Assembly: GCA_008694505.1 (NCBI GenBank)
Contig: VZDJ01007747.1
Span: forward strand, 28,025,209-28,089,208
DNA: 64,000 nt
Direction of reading: 5' to 3'
Source: Cyanoderma ruficeps
Lineage: Eukaryota > Chordata > Aves > Passeriformes > Timaliidae
The notes under the pieces are model-generated. The model saw only the letters and a program-made list of their open reading frames with translations. It had not been told where the DNA came from and ran no database searches. The position numbers were made by a program, and so were the translations under genes. Each line of letters begins with the position of its first letter. Position 1 is the first letter of the stretch. This document shows, in pieces, positions 58,554-64,000 of this stretch.

Positions 58554-61085
58554 GAACCACAGACAACAGTTCTGAGATACAAGGTCAGAACTTTTAGTTG
58601 GAGAACTACTAAGTCGGTAAACTATCCATAACTGATGTGCTGGGTTACACCTTAGAAAAGGTGTTTGTGGTAGAAACTTGTGAACTAGCAAAAAATCTTA
58701 GTCTATCTTTGAATATTAAGAATAAAATACCGGGCAGGAACCAGTGTTAGCAATAAATAACAAACTTTGCTCAGCTTTTCAGGGCTTGAAGACTTTTCCA
58801 GTTTTGTCTGTTTAGTCTTAGCCTGCTGAATAAAATGAGCTTGTTTAACCATATCTTCAGTTTACTAATTATTATTCATTTTATCATTATAATTTTATTA
58901 ATAATAATTGTATTGATTAATAAAAATATTATTTTACTCAATTTCTTAGTTTTAATTTAGATTTATATAATCATGTGGTATATTTCTTCTACAGATGGTA
59001 GTAGAAAGTAATTATCCTATATAGAAGGACATATTTATCACACTGACAGTAGTAACAATATAAATACAGATCTCATAGGACAACAGCAGTCTTGTAAGGG
59101 ACACAGTGGAGTGTAAAAAGTTGCAGATATAAGGTATGATATGAAAAAGAAGGCACAGGATTATAAAGGAGATCCCATAGTTATAAATAACTCACCAGTG
59201 GTCATATAACAAAATGTAGACTTGATTGCTGGTCAAAAGCAGTTTTTGAGATCAAGAAAGAAAAATTAAAATAATTACCTAACATATGTAAGGTACTGCA
59301 TATACTTACCTATAAAATAGAATTTCAATCACAAAAAGCAAAATGCAAAGTCTTTAATATTATTTTTTTATCATTGTCCTCTTGTTCTATAAAAACTAAA
59401 TGTAGACCAATAAAATCATTGATTTGTCTTAAGGTTTCAACAAAAATTTGGCTTTACATATGGAAGCGTGTTTCCTGTTTTTCTCAGTCCCTGCCAAACA
59501 TTGCACTTAACTGATTTCAGCAGAGCTGTGTTGCTTTGTAGCAATTAGAAAAATGGGTTATATTGTTGGAACTCTTCCAGTGTTTTCAATATCAGGAGCT
59601 GATTTTGGTTGTCAACAATTTAATGCATTCTTACAATTCAGCATCTTGAGATCTTCTCTCTTAAAACAGAAAAAAACTGTTTCCCCCTCACTTCAGCCTT
59701 TTCTTAAAGGAGAAATAGAGCTCTTTATCACTGCATATTCAGTTGGACAAATGTGAAATTTCTGTCCTCATGCACAGTGAGTAGGTTACCATACTACTAA
59801 CAGGCCACAGCCTTGCAATAAGTATACAGACGCCCAGAATTTTAACTGACCTTACTTTCTTTGTCTGAATTTGGCCTACCTGGAACAGTTTTTGCAATCT
59901 TTATAGTTGTTAAAAAGCTAACTGTATATTATCTAATTTATTTCAGGCTTAGTTTAGGAATTTTTTTTTTATTGTAACACCTACTGTTATAATTACTTTT
60001 TTTGTTTCTTGTAGTCAATGCCTACTAACTCTAGAATAATGATGTAAGGATATACACTCTGAATGTCTGCACAAAAGTAAGAAGAGAGCCCCAGGGCTAT
60101 AAAGAAATCATCAGTGGTCGACTAATAGGTATTAAAGAAATACTACCTTGGAAGTTGGGGACCAGTTTTAGAGATGAGGAAAGAAACAATGTCCAGCATA
60201 CATATACCATAGAAGATGCAAGAATTACATAGAAATCATAGATTATGGACTAATAAAAAAAAGAGTATATGAACTTCAACAGACAATGGAGTGAGAATGA
60301 CATAATTTCACTGCTAGTAAAGAATTTAGGAATACAAATTACTTCTCATCTGTAGGTGTGTATTGGGTTCTTTGTATCTTTGCTTGTTTGGGATTGCTTT
60401 GGTTTGGGTTTTGCTGGCTTTTTTTCTTTGTTCAACAAAAATGGAAAGGTAAGAATAACACCAAAGAAACAGGCAGATACTATTCAGTTAGATGAGTTTT
60501 AACTGTATTATGAAAGGGAATGACTAGTAATTGGATACACCGGTCTATAATTGTTACTATCACTATAACTGTATTAATAAAAATTCTTCTTTGATTTTAG
60601 TTCTTTAATTAGAGTATAAATAAATGTTTGGGTTTGCATGTGTTTCTCTAGTCCACATAAATCTTATGATGTCATTGATCTGGTACTGAACCTTCAGGAT
60701 TGGTTCTAGTTTGGATACAACTATGCGTTGCACTGCCTGCTATTACATGGATTTGTGCAAAAACTGAGTTGATAATGATATAAAAGGGAAAATAGAGACG
60801 ACAGCACTGTATAGGGGATTTGGGTTATTTCTGATTTCTTTCTCACAAACCGTTCCAGATTTGAATCTGCTGACATTTGTAGCCTTTTCCTTACTATCAT
60901 ATATTCATAATAAAGTCTATACAACATATTGCTATGGTAGAATGATAAGTAATTCCCATAGTGATATACATGAAACTCTGCTTTCAATTAACATGAAGTA
61001 TGGGACATTAAAAACCTGGGTAATTAGAGATCTGTCTTAGACCTCAATGCCTAAGACTATGCTACAGGTTATCTTGACTGCAGTT
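58554..61085. other. AT-rich unique sequence, no gene seen
   Basis: Very AT-rich run at 58860-58930. Two segments near 59162-59265 and 60090-60195 look like diverged copies of one another (see findings). No exon or named repeat recognised. Confidence 0.5.
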
Positions 61086-62290
61086 CCACGACATGTACAG
61101 GACAACCGGGGATCAGGCCCAGCCAGCACAGGTTAAAGAAAGGCATGTCTGCTGGCCAACCTGGCCTTTTTTTCATGACCAACTAACCAACCTAGAGCAT
61201 GACAGAAAGGCTGTGGATGTTCTCTACCTGGACTTCAGTACAACCTTTGTCTCCCATGGCATTCTCCTGGAAAAGCTGTCAGCCCATGGCTTGCACAGGT
61301 GCTCTTTTATACTGAGTAAAAGACTGGCTGGATGGCTGTTCCAGAGACTGGTGGTGAATGTGCTACATCAAGTTGGTGGGCGGTCACTGCTGGCACATTC
61401 AACACTGGAAGCAGTGTTAATATCTTTATTAATGATCTGGATGAGGGGTTCAAGTGCACCCTCAGTAAGTTCACAGACAGCACTAATTTGGGTGGGAGTG
61501 TTAGGTAGCAGGGCTCTGCAGAGGGATCTCAATGGGGCTGGATCAGTGAGTCAATGCTCATGAGCTTCAACAAGGTGAAGTGGCCTGTCCTGCTCTCGGG
61601 TCACAACAACCCCATGCAGTACTACAGGCCTGGGGAGGAGCAGTTTGAGAGCTCTTCAGCAGAAAAGGACCCAGGGGTGCTGGTAAACAGCTGGCTGAAC
61701 ATTGGTCAGTATGTGCCCAGGTGACCAAGGCGGCTTGTGTCAGAAATAGAGCAGCTATCAGGAATAGGGAACTGATTAGTTCCTCTTTAGTCAGCACTGA
61801 TGAGGCCACATCTTCTATCTGTGTCCAGTTCTGGGTCCCTCACTGCAAGAAGGACATTGAGGTGCTGGAGTGTGTCCAGAGAAGGGCAGCAGATCTGGGG
61901 AAGGGTACAGAGACCGTGTCATACGAGGAGCAGCTGAGAGAGGTGGGGATGTTTAGACTGAAGAAAAGTAGGCTCAGGGGAGACCTTCTCCCTTTCTACA
62001 ACTACCAGAAGGGAGGTTGTAGCCAGGTGGGGCTCAGCATCTTCTCTCAGGCAACTAGTGATGGGACAAGAGGAAATGGCCACAAGCAATGCCAAGGGAG
62101 GTTCAGATTGGACATCCAAAGAACTTCTTCACCAATGGGTTGTCAAGGGACAGGGAAGGAACAGAGCCATCATTCCTGGAAGAGTTTAAGAAATTACTGC
62201 ACCTAACACTTGGTGCTGTGGTTCACTTGACATGATAGTGTTTGGTCAAAGACCTTGGAGTTTTTTTCCAACCTTGCAGATTCTACAAAA
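61086..62290 (+). mobile_element. CR1 LINE, ~1.2 kb, ORF2 C-terminal half and 3' end
   Basis: The longest CR1 in the window, open over two long frames (61093-61563, 156 codons, and 61721-62206, 161 codons). The first frame contains VDVLYLDFSTTFVSHGILLE, the counterpart of the CR1 RT block normally reading DFSKAFDTVSH, with the KAFD part changed and shortened. The YxDD region reads FTDSTNLGG instead of the usual ADDTKLGG type, so catalytic aspartates are lost. Later blocks are FWVPHCKKDIEVLECVQRRA and LREVGMFRLKKSRLRGDL (second frame), the conserved CR1 C-terminus. The 3' UTR ends near CCTTGGAGTTTTTTTCCAAC and has lost its octamers. A dead copy; at least one frameshift separates the two frames. 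Confidence 0.94.
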
Positions 62291-64000
62291 GACTAGATAT
62301 TTATTTGCAACTGTAACAGCTGTTCAGAAAACATTTGAACTTTTAAAAGATGTTACTGTATACTACTACTTCTAATTTACTCCAACATGCAGATTGTGCA
62401 AGTTCAAGCTGTTAACACTTAGAATGTTCAGAAAATTTTCTTCTTTTTTTCCACGGAGATATTTTTAAAAAATAACCAGAACAAGAAACTATTTCAGAAA
62501 ATACAATTATCACACAAATATATAGTGATAAATTACCTTCTATCTGTGAACATTTATTTTTGAGAGAAAGTGAAAGCTGTGAAAGAAAGTGTATCAACTT
62601 AGCCAAATGAGTGGTTTCTGAATAATATTCATTCAACAGTAGATTTACATTTAATGCTGCACTAGTTCATTGTATGTCAAAGTCTTGTCTTTGTTCAGAT
62701 TTTTAGATATTTTGAAAAGTTTAGAGGCTTTGTCTAAGCTTTGCCATAACTGACAACTGAGATGAAATAGAAGAGATGAACAGTTTTCATATGCAACAGG
62801 CAGAACTGCTGAATATTGGGTTTTTTTTCTGAGGAGAATGGATTGGCAGCAGAATGAGAAAGGGACTAGAGGGATCTATACAATGCAGGCAGAGAAAGGA
62901 CTCATGACTGTAAAATATAATGAAAATACAAAACATCTTTATTAGACCTTAAGGGCAATGTACATATTAAAATTCTTCTTAAGTTACAATATCAAGTTTC
63001 TAATCTTATTCAGAATATTGCTTAATAAATGAATTTGCTTACTTGAATGATACTATATGTAATCTTTGTAAAATTTGAAGACACAGCAGCAGCTACAAGA
63101 AGCAGTATAGCTATATTAGTGACTTGTGTGGTTGAAGCTAATTACTGGGAGACACTATAGGTGAATCTAATGAAATGCCTGCTCTCTACCTCTGCTGTTA
63201 TGGCATAACATCCTTTCTTGGAATGATGCTCCATTGCACAGATGCTGCAGTTCATGGCTGTTTGGGAGCACCGAAATTTGTTGCTGAATGAGTGTTGAAG
63301 TTACAATGTTCTGTTTGAATCCAGCATAGTGATCATATATACTGAACACAAGGCAAATATTGGCTTATCCTTTAATTACAGAAGCAAAGAGGTGGGTGGA
63401 AGAAGAAGCAATTCGTTATTGTCCTGCTTAAATACTGAAGTTTGTACAGCTTTATCCAGTCCCTTCTGTACATGATGTTTGATTAGCACTGTAAGTTCAC
63501 AGTGTTGATTTTTGAACTCTTGCTAAATACCATCGTAAGCATTAGATTGCATCGTTCTTCCACTTTGTCAGATATGAATTTTATGATCTAAAGACAGACA
63601 CTGCTGGGAAAGCTCCATCAGCTTCCATTTCACTAGACTCAGAGATTTTCTAATGTCACTTTAAACCTGGAAGGAAACTTACTCAGGTGGTAATGGGATT
63701 CCTTTGTAATCCAGCCTTATAATTAGTAATACAGATTGAATACCTACATTAAAGGATATTGTACATGTAAATCTTGGTTTATTGACTTGTGAATGATAAA
63801 ATTTTTTTTCAGTTCTTATTTTCAGATGCAGCTTAAATCTTTAGTAGGCTTATCAAGTTTAGTAATTTTTATTCTGGAAAGAGAAGATGCATAACAACAT
63901 TGTTCATAAAATACTTCTGAGATTGACAGAATGTGTTGCAATGCAGTCTCTCACCTGAATGTCTAATAAGCACATCCTAAAAACGTCAAAATCTTACACT
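62291..64000. other. AT-rich unique sequence, no gene seen
   Basis: No exon, RNA gene or named repeat recognised in the last 1.7 kb. Confidence 0.55.

Noticed and set aside
61093..62206. A possibly intact reverse transcriptase
   Set aside because: Both catalytic regions are altered (DFSTTF- and FTDST-type) and a frameshift separates the two frames; it is a dead CR1.

Overview
The window is non-coding, AT-rich vertebrate nuclear DNA from a bird. I found no host exon, tRNA, rRNA, operon or CRISPR array. The avian call rests on many CR1 (chicken repeat 1) LINE fragments, recognised by their RT-domain remnants and their 3' ends built on ATTCTATG-like octamers, and on several endogenous-retrovirus LTRs of types I recognise as common in neoavian, especially passerine, genomes. 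CR1 and LTR families were assigned from memory plus within-window comparison; no database was searched.

Layout: 1-12.1 kb is AT-rich unique sequence with one nearly complete LTR (family 2) at 3867-4467. At 12.16-13.28 kb an antisense CR1 is split by a solo LTR (12327-12847) with a perfect 6-bp target-site duplication, the clearest insertion event in the window. At 16-17 kb is an unclassified GC-richer block, at 18.1 kb a very old CR1 piece, and at 22.3-23.3 kb a CR1 3' end followed by a family-1 LTR. The 28.3-28.9 kb CR1 ends in a (TTCTG)n tract. CR1 pieces also lie at 31.2, 31.9, 35.7 and 38.8 kb. At 33.06-34.21 kb a minus-strand family-1 LTR is split by a ~707-bp insertion that contains a 257-bp-period direct duplication with an N at the junction. 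At 43.2-44.0 kb a minus-strand family-2 LTR is itself split by a CR1. At 45.0-45.7 kb a 5' family-1 LTR abuts an antisense CR1. At 51.4 and 58.0 kb are further family-2 LTRs. At 53.1-54.3 kb lie two CR1s in opposite orientation, one with a fresh 98-bp tandem duplication. At 61.1-62.3 kb is the longest CR1, with a ruined reverse-transcriptase domain.

The open reading frames present (all under 175 codons) are chance frames or decayed CR1 frames. The window is therefore intergenic or deep intronic; which one cannot be told. There are five assembly N sites (9637, 11810, 28911, 33467 and 55128-55135), all at homopolymers, microsatellites or a duplication junction.

I did not find an undescribed functional system. 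The items most worth a second look are the nested insertions with readable target-site duplications, the duplicated segment at the N (33.2-33.6 kb), the 98-bp tandem duplication, and a few small inverted repeats and motif candidates.
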